A stretch of DNA of 64,000 nucleotides from Patiria pectinifera (Eukaryota > Echinodermata > Asteroidea > Valvatida > Asterinidae): positions 16,392,699 through 16,456,698 of the forward strand of contig CM057133.1 in NCBI GenBank assembly GCA_029964075.1. The letters run 5' to 3'. Shown here piece by piece: positions 1 through 11,300 of this stretch; positions within the stretch are counted from its first letter, which is position 1, and each line of letters begins with the position of its first letter. The notes beneath the pieces are model-generated. The model was given only the letters and a program-made list of their open reading frames with translations. It had not been told where the DNA came from and made no database searches. Both the position numbers and the translations under genes were made by a program.

Positions 1-151
1 AGTACAGGGTACCAGCCAAAATATCATGCGATGTATATTTTTTATGGCTGGTTATCACCTGATTTACACTTGGCACTTAAATTTGCTCAACAGTTCTGTG
101 GTGTTGGACCCTGTGTTCAAAGGGAACAGCGTTAACATTCCAATAGTCCTA

Positions 152-215
152 AGACCTAATGACGTCCGATGTGTTTACATGTGGGCTTTCCTATGAGCGT
201 GACGTCATTAGGTCT
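152..215. mobile_element. Short foldback element, 'agacctaatgacgtc' family
   Basis: Inverted arms AGACCTAATGACGTC and GACGTCATTAGGTCT enclose a 34-bp centre containing GTTTACATG and CTTTCCTAT. The longer foldback at 51785-51920 has the same arms and internal words, so this is a dispersed MITE-like family. Another arm fragment lies near 62388-62415. Confidence 0.65.
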
Positions 216-935
216 CGGGTCCATTTGTTGTGGGGGGGGTTGTGTTGATTGGCTTGATAATACGGAAACTTACGTCAATTGTAGCATTGGAGAACAGACT
301 TTTCAGATATGTCCAGATACTGGTTGGGTGTTGTATTAAGCCCAAATAGTCACACGGACAACATCATACATAAGACGTGTTATTTGGAAGAGTCACTGTT
401 CTGGCTGGGAAAAAAATCGAACTCGTGGCCTGACTTGTGATACGTTTATATCCACTCTGGTTTTGAGTTAGGTTCCGTTGTGCCAATCCTTGTAAAGGTT
501 GCGTGGCTTTTTCCCTGTTCTGTTTTGCAAAAAAAAATATGTAATAATGTTATGGTATGATAATGCATGGGACTCCTAAAAGAAAAACTGGCACAGTTTC
601 CTTTTACGGGAAAAATAGCACATGAACATCAAAATGATCATGAAACTTTTGCCTTCTATATATGACACAATTGGGTTAAACTGACATCACCGAGCCTAAC
701 ATCATTTTGTTATGCCCTGTTACCTATATACACTCTCTGTCCAGTTTGCGTCGAGACTATAGCTGTATGTTTTCGGATGGGAACAAGAACAGAACTGTTT
801 CTGCTCCGTTGGTATTTTGTAATAAATTAAACTGGCTGAGTGCTATGCTGCAGGTGTCGGGCCGGAGTTCAATGTCTGGTTTGTATAGTGTACGCCCTTT
901 ATGTGCCTGTACATACCAAAATTAAAAATCACAAT

Positions 936-1141
936 CAATGGACCGATCCAGTAAGCACCGCCCCATGGTATTTTGACCAATCACAGCCGTGATTTATGTC
1001 CGACATGCGTGCACAAAAGTCCGACATGCGTGCACGCGCGTATGATGCGCGCGGCAGGGAAATGCAGTGTGGCATGGGAGAGGAGCACGTGTTAATTTGC
1101 CCACGTGCGCAGTGGGAGGAGCTTACTGGATCGGTCCATTG
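936..1141. mobile_element. Foldback MITE with perfect 21-bp terminal inverted repeats
   Basis: Positions 936-956 (CAATGGACCGATCC...) and 1121-1141 (...GGATCGGTCCATTG) are exact reverse complements over 21 bp. The 206-bp element has a GC-rich interior with two CCGACATGCGTGCAC words. No target-site duplication is obvious, so the superfamily is not assigned. Confidence 0.75.
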
Positions 1142-2534
1142 GGAAAACTGTGTAATTATGTAATAAAAGACTAATAAAAAACTCCAAATGCACAACAAAA
1201 ATGGGCCTACTTAAACTATGTATACTATCCCAAACTGTAATATATATATGAACTTATAAAAGAAAAGTTACACCTATGTGCAACTTGACTCGGTAGACTC
1301 AAATTGTGGGTGCGACATTGAAACACTTTACATGTACTTTTTCTGTAATGTACTAAGGGGAAAATAAGTAGCCAACAGATGAAGTTCTCTTTTCAGTGGA
1401 AAACGGGTTTTGGCGGACTAATAGGATGAAGACTTTGAAAATGATTGTATGAAGACAGTGTCTTTTCTGTATCCAACCTATAGTCTGGCCTACAAAATGT
1501 GTTTAGCGAGTGTACACAATTCTTACCAATGTTTTGCTATCACCTCATGCTAAAAATATTTAGCAAGTAAGCATGCTTACAAACTGATAGCAAGAAAGTG
1601 TTTAGAATTGTAGGCCAGGCAAATATCCCCACAGGGGCAATTAGGCTACCTTTGTCCCAATGCCTCAGATTGAAAACTTGGTCCCATGGTCAATTTGACC
1701 TCTCTTGGAAAATTACTCACAACTCTGTCAAAGATTATCAGATTAGGACGTTTGATGCTTCATTTTAAAGTGGAAAGGCGTATCTTTCAAACCATACCTA
1801 TATTATCTATGTAGGTTACACATCCTACGTCTGGCATTCTGTTATATTTTGTTTGCAGTTTGCTTTGATACACACTGTGCAAAGTGACTTTTTGGTAGCA
1901 ACCTCAGTCCAATGCCCTGACCACATGGTTGTTTTGAAAAATGCATATCTGTGCCTACAACCACACTTGTGTCAATATGTCTTACCCATTAATGATATGT
2001 TTTTTATTTACCATTATTTGTGGTGTACAATAATTGAAATGGTGTAAATCCTCTATTGAACAGGACCACAACAGAATGTGCCAGCCATTATAGGGGACAA
2101 AATGGCCTACGAAAAAAAAAAACTTACTGACTACATTTTGTAATAGGATTACTGTAATAACTGAAGTGAATGTTTTTGTGATTTACTTCTTTCTTTTTTC
2201 ATTTCGGAGGGAACATACAAGGCCGTCGAATGGAACCTCTCATTGTAGGGACATTAAATATGAATTTTCGAGGGAGGAGACTGCTCAACAAAGACAAAAA
2301 ATATACTGTTTAAAGAGTAAAGAACGTGGATTGTAAAGGTAACATAAAATAAAACTATGAACGTGTACGTCTATTGTGTTTGTTGTCTGTTTTATTGACC
2401 AACAATATTTCATTATCTCCCACACGAGGGCGCTCGAACAGTTGCACGATAATCGCCAAATCCCATACTTTAATTATTTTTAGTAGATCTGCAACATAAA
2501 CAAGGGAGGTCTGAAATTAATAACGACGGCGTCA

Positions 2535-3233
2535 GAGTTTTCACGAAGAGACAATTTTGGCCACGGGGCGTTGAAACATAGTTTTGAGAAAATCGACTTT
2601 AAAGTTGAACCCTTTTTAAACTGAAGATTCCGCCTATATTTAGAGGACATGTTGATTATTTTTTTATACCGATAGTAAGCTGAAATCTCATACTTACATA
2701 TTGTCTCAAGTGCGAGTCAATAGACCAATTAATTGCGGAGCAATTAACGTTCATAGTCAATTGTCTCTTCGTGAAAACTCAAATTCCACAGGCGATTGGT
2801 TTTGCCGGGAAAATTGGCAATGATCCAATTGTCTCTTCGTGAAAACTCAAACTCTCCGCTATCCAAACACGCACAAATTGGCTCTTCGTGAAAACTCAAA
2901 ATCCCACACGCGCTTCGTTTTGCCCGCACGCGTCGTTTTGCTTGCGCGCGCTCGAAAATTGGCTCTTCGTGAAAACTCAAATCGCACACGCGCGATATTT
3001 TGTCCCCATAGAACAACGTGCATTTTTGCTACAATTGTCTCTTCGTGAAAACTGAAAATACGTTTTGGGTGAAATTTTCCCTTTATTGATTCTCATGATC
3101 TCAATGATTTCATCTGATTTTGACAAAATAAATTCGCCAAGATGTCCGTTGCAATACACTTAATCGATTTCGGCCAAAAAAAGAATTTCGAAAATTTTAT
3201 GATTTTTGCCAAAATTGTCTCTTCGTGAAAACT
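2535..3233. repeat. Cluster of seven copies of a TGTCTCTTCGTGAAAACT motif
   Basis: The motif (AATTG[T/G]CTCTTCGTGAAAACT) occurs on the + strand at 2759, 2827, 2876, 2957, 3033 and 3213, and once inverted at 2535-2555. Four copies extend to ...CTCAAA. Spacers are unrelated and irregular (about 47 to 160 bp), with several ACACGCGC words between them. This is not a simple tandem repeat. It may be subterminal repeats of a DNA transposon or an array of binding sites. Confidence 0.8.
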
Positions 3234-3664
3234 GTGACGATATATATGCATTAAACACCCAATCCACACACAAACAAATCACCCATACTGAAATTTGTAT
3301 CCTTGTGGAGACATTTCTTTGTTCTCGTGTACTGAAGTTTTCGAGTTTGAAAGTACAGTTTCAAAATTCTCTCTTTTTTAACCAGAACTAATTTCCTTGG
3401 CTGAAATTCGGACTTGATATCCCTTTTCTAAAACGTTATCATTTGCGACGGATCAACATACTTTGGAAACTCCTAGTTTTTGAGTAAAATCCATATAGCC
3501 TATCTATTTCGTGAAAACCTTGTGGAGACGTATTCATCTATAGAAATTGCCCTGTGGAGACGTATACAATCTTTTGTTCCCTATTGTGTGCATGTCTCCA
3601 GAGGGCACGTTGTATCAGATCAACAGTATTATTCAAAAGGAAAGCAAAGAACGTTTACACAGAT

Positions 3665-3720
3665 TAGTGCAATAGTGACTATGAGGTCGTGGGTTCGAGT
3701 CCCACCCACACCTTCATCTC
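3665..3720 (+). repeat. tRNA-like 3' half / SINE head fragment
   Basis: GTGGGTTCGAGTCCCACCCAC contains a perfect pol III B box (GGTTCGAGTCC) with a T-arm-like stem. The 5' half does not form an acceptable tRNA, so I read it as a SINE fragment or tRNA relic, not a functional tRNA gene. Confidence 0.4.
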
Positions 3721-4664
3721 CCGACACAAAATACATATTGTGTAATCCATTCTAAAATACGAATTTGCAATTTCTCAAAGTTCAATTAATTCATGTGTAT
3801 TTAGAGTTTCCCCACATGTTTATTTAGAGTTGTGTTCCCCAATTCCCCGTGCTTCAACAAATAACACTTCGTTTTCTCTTATTGAATTTCAACTTGTATG
3901 TTTTATACCCCCCCCCCCCCTCCCCTCCCCCAGCATTCATAACTCAACATTGCCAAGCCGTAATTCAATAACTTAACATTGGCCGGTTGTTCTCGGTTGA
4001 TGTTTCATTTCAAAAGTAAATAACTTGTGTATTGCTAGAAAAATAGCAATTTAGAAGGAAAACAATTGGATGAAACTCGAACAGAGCACAGGGAACACAA
4101 TAACTTATTAAGTACGGAAATTTATCACCAGACGAGATTCCGTCCAAAATGTATAATAAGCGTTGTGAAACTAAAGGGAAAATGTTCATTTAATTAAAGG
4201 CTTAGGGCCTACACCAAGGCTTGGTGTGTTGAGATAATGCTTATACATTACGGTAAGTTACTGAATCCATGCATACAGCCTGTCGGGCATCGGGTGTCGA
4301 CGGCGAACTCTACGGTGGGGCCGGCCCAGGGGACCGTCGGGGGTTTTCCCTCCTGCATGTAGTAGTCCGTTACCATGGAGATTTCTTGACGTGATTCTAA
4401 GTAAGTATATAAGATCGTATATTATACTGTTGTTGGGCTGCGGGGTCAAGGCACAGAAGGCAGATCCGTACGCGTATTTCAAGATATTCATGAATGTTCA
4501 CACACCGGTATTCGTCATCATGACAAATAGGCCTACTTCTTGGAAGAGAGCAGTTCGAATATTGTTTTGTTTAAATGGTATCTCGGTTCAATACGAGTCA
4601 GTGTTTTCCAATTAAGTCTCGCGTAAGGTTAAAAACGGTGCTTGTGTTCAAAATTCATGCATGA

Positions 4665-4800
4665 CTGGTAGATGAGCGTTTTAATGATTCTTTAACTAAA
4701 AGAACGTTTATTAATTGGGCTTTCATATCCTAGATCTGGAAAGCGCTACATGCACAACTTCATAAACAAAAACAAATATGGCACATCAATTGGGTTTTTC
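4665..4800 (+). repeat. Dispersed repeat fragment shared with 33060-33170 and 52345-52420
   Basis: Words such as 'atgagcg(a)ttt(g)aatgattctt.tactaa.agaa' and 'gaaag.gct.catgca.aactt' recur in the same order at 33060-33170, and partly at 52345-52420. The family is not recognised. Confidence 0.5.
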
Positions 4801-5507
4801 TTACCCTGTATTCATTCAAATACTCGGTTAACGACCCTCATTTCATTTTCGGGACTAACGAACCCCCGGTTATTGGAAATGTGTGTCGGACTATCGAAAC
4901 TTCGGATCGATAAACCTTCGGACTATCGAACCTTCGACTATCGGGCGGACCCCTAAGTTTGCATGACATATATCTTCAAAATGATTGAGTGAAAACCATA
5001 ACTTGTTGAAGAGATTTACGCATTGTCTAAAATGAGCCGTCACGCCGAAGACATAGCATCATCATTCTTGCCAGAATGACGAATCATCTTTTCTATTTAG
5101 ACGCTGTTTCACACAACGTTTTCTCCGAACCACAATGCGTCACGGTAATGTTGGTTTACTGTGAACCATATACCTTTGAAAAAAGGCAAGAAACAAATCA
5201 AACATGTTTTTATAAGTTGCTATGTAGACACATCGTTGCCATGCAGACACGTGACTGTTTTTATGTTGACGTTCGTACTTTCACCATAATTTTGAATAGT
5301 GCATGCCATGTGGGTGGTGCGATGCAAGGTAGTCGGCCTCGGGTGAACTGATAAAGTTCGCAGAGGGCGAATCAACCCCCCCCCCCCCATCATATTTATG
5401 CTGTCTTCCATGACGTCGATCGCGGCCAGATTAACTACACACTACATTATGTTTGATTTTGAGAACGGCGTGTGTTATCAGTTTATTAAGGCCAAAAAAA
5501 TTAATAA

Positions 5508-5853
5508 TCGGTCTCTGGTCAGACCGAAGTTCCGGAATTGATGCGGCGACGCGGTTTTTTTTTGTTTTGTTTTTTTGGTGGCCTTTTTTTTTCAAGCTTG
5601 AATCGTACAGACAAGCTGGGTTCTATTTTGCTTTTTTGTGTCCTCATTATACATTGGTGTCCTCCATAATCTGCCTTGATGCCCTTTATCATTTGCCTTG
5701 GTGCAATTTCCCCATTCTTTGGTGCTCCTTGGTACAAACATTTGAGGAGGTGCGGCAATAGAGGGCGTTGTTGTAGCTTCCGTGTTAATTTGAAGAGAGA
5801 AAAAAGGTTGGCGCGCATGATTAAAATCGACGCGCGCGCTGACCAGAGACCGA
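5508..5853. mobile_element. Foldback MITE, TIR TCGGTCTCTGGTCAG
   Basis: A 15-bp arm at 5508-5522 is the exact reverse complement of 5839-5853. The 346-bp interior holds T-rich tracts and repeated 'cttggtg.' words. There is no coding capacity and no clear target duplication. Confidence 0.7.
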
Positions 5854-6155
5854 GTATTTTTTTTGGGGGGGGGGGCTAACACACGACAACATTATGATTG
5901 ACTCTGTTTTTCAAGCGTGCGGCTCTCATTACGGATGCCTCTTACTTTTTAGTCTGTGCAATTCCAATTCTGCAAGAGCCGTAACAACTGGCATATACTT
6001 CGTTTTCCTACACTGACGAACGAAACGCGAATCCGGTAGTCTATTATCTTTACACCTAGCAATTAATAACTGGTTCCAATCGTGCAACTTACTGCAATTT
6101 ATGTGACAGTTGGAACGAGATATTTGTGGATTGGAAATTATTTCTGAGACTTGTT

Positions 6156-6469
6156 ACCTCCGCCAAGGAAGTTATGTTTGCATCGGCGTTTGTTTATTTG
6201 TATGTTGTTGGTTGGGTGGAATTTGTCTGTTAACACTCGGATAACTCAAACAGTTATGGACGGATTTTTGCATGAAAAAAAATGTAGTGGTTGTCGTCAG
6301 TTCAAGTATACCAATCGATTTTGGAAGTGATCCGGATCTGAGTCAGGATCCAGGATTTCTTTTAAGGATTCTTCATGTGGGTATTTCTTTTGGGTGTACT
6401 GCAGGCAATATGGAGGGGAATTGCCTATTCTTGGCGGAGATTTGCGCTCTCTGAGAGCTTTCTAGTTGG
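6156..6469 (+). mobile_element. Short dispersed repeat bounded by CCTCCGCCAAGG / CTTGGCGGAG
   Basis: It opens with ACCTCCGCCAAGGAAGTT and closes with CTTGGCGGAGATTTGCGCTC, a partially inverted pair. Inside are 'gttatggacggatttt' and 'ttttggaagtgatccggatc'. I remember very similar short repeats from many unrelated animal genomes but cannot name the family. Confidence 0.55.
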
Positions 6470-6890
6470 AGATATTTCTGAGATGGGTTGAAAATATTTC
6501 TAGGATGGGTCGGAGATATTTATGAGATGGGTTGGAAATATTTATAAGATGAGTTTGAAATATTTCTGAGATGGATTTGAAATATTTCTGAGATGGGTTG
6601 GAAATATTTCTGAGATGGGTTGGAAATATTTCTGGGATGGGTTTGAAATATTTCTGAGATTGATTTGAAATATTTCTGAGATGGGTTGGAAATATTTCTG
6701 GGATGGGTTTGAAATATTTCTGGGATGGGTTTGAAATATTTCTGGGATGGGTTGGAAATATTTCTGACATGGGCTGGAAATATTGCTGAGATGGGTTGGA
6801 AATATATCTGAAATGGGTTGGGAAATATTTATGAGATGGGTCGGAAATATTTCTGAGATGGGCTGGAGAAGTTTCTTGGATGCATGTGGT
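6463..6890. repeat. 22-bp minisatellite (GAGATGGGTTGGAAATATTTCT)n
   Basis: About 19 imperfect copies of a 22-bp unit, core GATGGGTTGGAAATATTTCT, run head to tail. Because three units equal 66 bp, one frame stays open on the minus strand and encodes a spurious 22-residue repeat. It abuts the repeat at 6156-6469. Confidence 0.9.
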
Positions 6891-7137
6891 TTAGATAACT
6901 TTGGAGATGGGTTGTGAAATGGGTTGGCGATATGTTTTGGATGTGTAAGATATCTCCGTGGTCAGAGATTGCAAATACAATGTGTGGATAGGGAAGTTGG
7001 AGGGTCAGGTGTATTAATTAGATGTAACACTCCCATATATGCAAACATACATTCTGTGCCAAGTTGTCATTTCAGTCAAAATAAATCAAGTGACTCTTTT
7101 CAACATTTAGCCTATACGAGCTCCCAGCATACATAAA

Positions 7138-7370
7138 GCAGGATTGACTGGCTGTGACTGTTTATGTAACTTGCTACAGCTATGCTCTGTCTGTAGGTGA
7201 TTGATAAGCCAGCTGTGCCAACCTCTTGCCTGGTTTTTGTCTCTTGACTGAATTTGACTGGTCACAGTACTTGCTGGAAATATGATTTGACTGTTGGTGA
7301 CTATACCTGTGCAAAAGGCATGACAGGTGAAGAAGATTGATTTTTGACTGTCTGTGACTGTTCAGACATC
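7138..7370. repeat. TGACTG-rich degenerate repeat region
   Basis: The word TGACTG, often as 'ttgactg' or 'tgtgactg', recurs about ten times in 230 bp, mixed with 'acttgct' words. It looks like a decayed short-unit repeat. TGACTG is also a plausible AP-1-half or similar regulatory word, but there is no direct evidence of that. Confidence 0.45.
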
Positions 7371-8239
7371 ATGCCTGGGAATCAAGCTGCGTGACTAGGA
7401 CTCTATACGGAATCGCCTTTTTTAACATTTGGACATGGTCGGGCGATTCGTTACTCAGACTCGCAAGCCAAGATCCCAACGATCAATCATCTTCCGGTAT
7501 CCGCCCAGCTTTGCGTAGATATTGATCGAGAACAAAGTTGTGTAGTATAGGCCTAAGCCTTGACGCAAAAGGTAGGGCACAGTACGCAGGATCACCCCCC
7601 ACTTTGTGGGGAACCCTTCCAACCTCTATAACGAGTATTGAGCATAGCTTATCTAATATCACTAATGATCTATTATGTCTGCTAGCCTCGAGCGAGCTAG
7701 GCCTACGTGCGGCGTGCAGCGTCTTTTCTACCGATCAAGTTACGAAAGATGCTGACGTCTATGCACTCATCCGTGAAATATCGATTGTCCAGAGCTGGTC
7801 TCATTGTTGTAGGCAAACGCCCTCGCTGTCAACCCATGTGAGAGTCACGGACTTGAAAGTACTCCCGAATGCCCAACAACGCCACCACCGGTGATGGTGC
7901 ATGAAGTACCCATGATATAATCCTCAGAGCTTCATAATCAAGACGTACAACACGCAGTGAAAACACGCCGGACGACTGGCGTGTAGTTTTACGATCGTAT
8001 TATTTGCACAAGGTATCAGCAGAGTGTCCTTCACAGTTATATTACATTATTTACATCGGGTGTATAGTATACCTTGTGTGCCATCTTAGTTGGCTCACCC
8101 CCAGGGTTCGGATGATACAGCATTTATAGTGGGCCTGAGCCCTGGTTTCAGCCAACATTGTAATTCTTTAGAAGGCCTACGGTCCGAACGGGCTGGTCTT
8201 AGTGCGGATCCGTGCCGTCACCTGTCCGATTAACCGACC

Positions 8240-8306
8240 ATGGCGTCCATAACGACGGCGTGGCTGCGGGTCATCGCTTCGCTAACTCTTCTCGGAATTG
8301 TATGCG
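8240..8306 (+). CDS. PKHD1L1: Exon 1: start codon and signal peptide
   Basis: The ATG at 8240 has A at -3 and G at +4, and an in-frame TAA lies nine bases upstream (8231-8233), so the start is well fixed. The 22 complete codons encode a basic/polar N-terminus and a hydrophobic core (VIASLTLLGIVC) typical of a secretory signal peptide, with cleavage plausible after the Ala formed at the splice junction. The donor is GTAAGT at 8307 and the exon ends in phase 1, matching exon 2. The transcription start and 5'UTR extent are not visible. Confidence 0.85.
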
Positions 8307-11300
8307 GTAAGTAGTGGCGGCTGTGCTGGCCCTTTCGCTTTCTTTCCACTGCAGGAAAGTCTAAACTGACATGCCGTTTTCTTTCACAAAGGTCTAGGCC
8401 TTCGCATTTCTTTTCAGGTACCGGTGCATGGTTATTCCCCTTCCTCCATGGCTGTGCTTAACTGTATTTGTATAGCTGTATTTGTATTTGTATAGCATTA
8501 ACCGGGTTTATGTGCGTAAATTGATTTTTAAAAAGAAAGGAAGAGGAAAAAATAGTGCATCCTGACCATATACTATCTCAATGAACGTGAGACTGAGAAA
8601 CATATTTTGTCCAATTTTGTGAGAACTTACAACTCTCCATATAAATATACTTTGTAAACGACCAAAGAAGTGGAGTCTGGATGCTACTACTAGTACTGGG
8701 CCTACTACATTCTTTCCAAGAAAGACACCGCTAGACCATTCCACCTCCATGGCTAGACAGACATAGCTTTAGGTCCCTGTCTGCTTTGTGATCTTTTATA
8801 TTTCTGAAATATACCCCATAAAAAGTGTGTGTGTCCTGCGCGAAATCACTCAGAAATTATGCTCAAATTTTTTTTTAAGTAATGAAAAAAAAAACTGATG
8901 CAATTCAAGCCATTGTAGGGCTACCTTTTCCTGCCCTCGAAGGGCATTGTTCTGTCGTTGTGGGTGCATACACAGAGCTTGGAATACCCAGCTCTCACAA
9001 GGTTCACGACATATTTTCCGTGTCATGAGCTTTAGAGCTGGGTATTCCAAGCTAAGGTATGCTTTACTTATTATTGCACATTTCCAAAGCGATGGAGGTT
9101 AAATTTTGAGTGCTTCGTGGTATGTTTTTTTTTTTATAGCTTTAACCATTTGTGATTCCGGTAAAATTTAAGCGTAGTTTTTTTTTCTTGCAAAACTGAG
9201 CCAATAGCTGCATTTATAGCAAATTCTTTTTCAATATAAAAAAACGGTGTACGTGAGTCTGCTGGGTTTTTTTTTACCCAGACATTCGATCTTTCAGAAT
9301 TCCAACAGTCTAAAAGTAAAAGTAAAGTCTGTCATGAACCAATGTGGCCCATCAGGCCGACGTTTATCTCCGGTTTCAGTAGCATGAAACGACTGAGAGT
9401 ATTTCTTATTCCCCCCTGGGTGGGATGCTAGTCCATTGCAGGTTACTCCCCAGCTACTGGGTGGGATGCTAGTCCATTGCAGGTTACTCCCCAGCTAATG
9501 CCGTTACCCATTTATACTCCTGGGTGGCCGGAGACTTGGGATGAAGTGGCTTGCCCAACGACACAACATATGGGCAGCGACTGGATTCGAACCCATGCAA
9601 GGCCCTCTGACCATGAGTCACGATCCACTATAGGCCACACTCACCTAAAGGCAAATTATGATTCAGTAACATCACCGAGCTGAGGCTTGCAAAATTATCT
9701 TATCCATATATGCGACATTGCACTGTACGAAGCTGATGGGACTCTATACGGAAAAGTACGCCCATGGGGTACGTCGCTGTCCGAAGGCCGCATTGTTTCA
9801 TATTCATTGTGTAATATAAGCCCTTTTCCACACAAATCATAATCTTGCAGATAAATTGGATTAACATGTACTTCATGTGTACATATAATTTATGGCGTGG
9901 CGATAGGCGCGTCAAAAAAAGACATGATGTTATTTGTAAAACAATACAAAAAATGATAATAAAGCATCAGACAATTGTGTTGATGTGAATTTCTTATCAA
10001 GGTTTAATAGTTTCCCTATTGTGTTTGCACAAGCAATTGTAAAAATTGAAAACAAAAAAATCGGTAACATAAAAAACCATTTTAATTTTAAAAAAAAAAT
10101 CGAAATAATTATGATGAAGACAAGAAAATAGTCGGGTTTATTTATGCAACCTTTTTGTAAATGTTTATTCCAGAATATATAACATTATTTATTTATGCAA
10201 CTTCAGTTACATTTATTTATGCATGATAGTTTCCCTATTGTCTTTGCACAACTTGAGCAATATTGTAAAAATTAAAAAGAAAAATCGTAACATATAAAAA
10301 GAACCATTGTTACTGTAATATGTACCTGTTAATGGTACCTTTAGGTGATATTTTGTCGTCATTAATTATACCTTAGGGAGACACCGGACATTAGGGAGAC
10401 ATTTCAATGTCTCCCTAATGTCACAGCTTTTATTTAGAGGCCAAATGTTATCGTCGCAAATAGGATAGATCGATTTCTCATGGTCCAAAACATAAACATA
10501 CCAAAATTCGTGGGGGTAGGATAAGGTGAACTTGGGGTTAGGTGACATTGAAGAAAGAAAAATTGTGTGCACAAGTCTATGGGAATGTCTTTCAAATTAC
10601 CTATTTCCCGTAATTATACCGATTTGAAGTTTTCAAAAAAGTCAAAATAATTATGATGACAAGAAAGCAATCAGGTTTATTCATTCAACCTTGTATAAAA
10701 AAATCAGAATGTTATCTTATATAGCCAATGCAACTTCAGTCAGACATTTTTTTGGGGTGTAAAGTCGGATCTCAAAAACATGCATTGTTGAAGAATTAGT
10801 TGCGTATAATTATTATATCCGAGGACGAAATGTTATTTTGAATAATATTAATGGAAGTCGGCAAGAGCTTTTGTTGGATGATGTTGGCAGAATGCATGTG
10901 ATACTATCGCAATGCGTGATGGCAGAGCCTTTCTTATAAATTAATCGTCATGACAACAAATTACGGCATTTGCATATTGCATCTTCTTTAATTATGGAAG
11001 CTACATCTTTCGCTCTTTGGAAGCCAGTCCAAACTATAATTTATGCATAAGATAATAGGACACCTAATAACTTCGCAAGCTGTCAATGCTTCGCTTTACA
11101 GGGGAATATATAAAGGATCATCTGCTTTTTTGGTGCATTATATTTCCGTTTGAAGTGTGTAGACCATTATCATGTTGCGGCCATTTTGATTTTTTCCCAT
11201 TCAACTCAATGTAACCAAAGCGAGGCTGTAAGGAAAAATAGTCAGGTTCCTTGTTTGCACCAAAAAATTGTCATTCAGTTCTGTTATTGGGTACAGGGAA

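Larger units (their letters stand above)
1..8239. other. Upstream non-coding region of the PKHD1L1-like gene
   Basis: I find no convincing exon on either strand in these 8.2 kb: open frames are short, lack family signatures and are mostly in repeats. It holds several foldback elements, homopolymer C/G tracts (3909-3931, 5379-5389, 5869-5877), a motif cluster at 2535-3233 and a minisatellite at 6463-6890. The proximal 8040-8239 segment should hold the promoter and 5'UTR, but no TATA box or initiator could be assigned with confidence. Confidence 0.6.

Noticed and set aside
2535-3233. CRISPR-like array (repeats with unique spacers)
   Set aside because: The surroundings are clearly eukaryotic, spacers vary from about 47 to 160 bp, one copy is inverted, and there are no cas genes.
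3665-3720. Functional tRNA genes at 3665, 25060 and 54635
   Set aside because: Each has a good B box/T arm, but no complete acceptor stem and anticodon arm; better explained as SINE heads or relics.
6462-6770. 102-residue minus-strand open frame with a 22-residue repeat
   Set aside because: It results from a 22-bp minisatellite staying open in one frame; no gene context or splice signals.
7538-7894. 118-codon open frame upstream of exon 1
   Set aside because: No recognisable domain, no Kozak support, no splice continuity with exon 1, and no similarity that I can recall.
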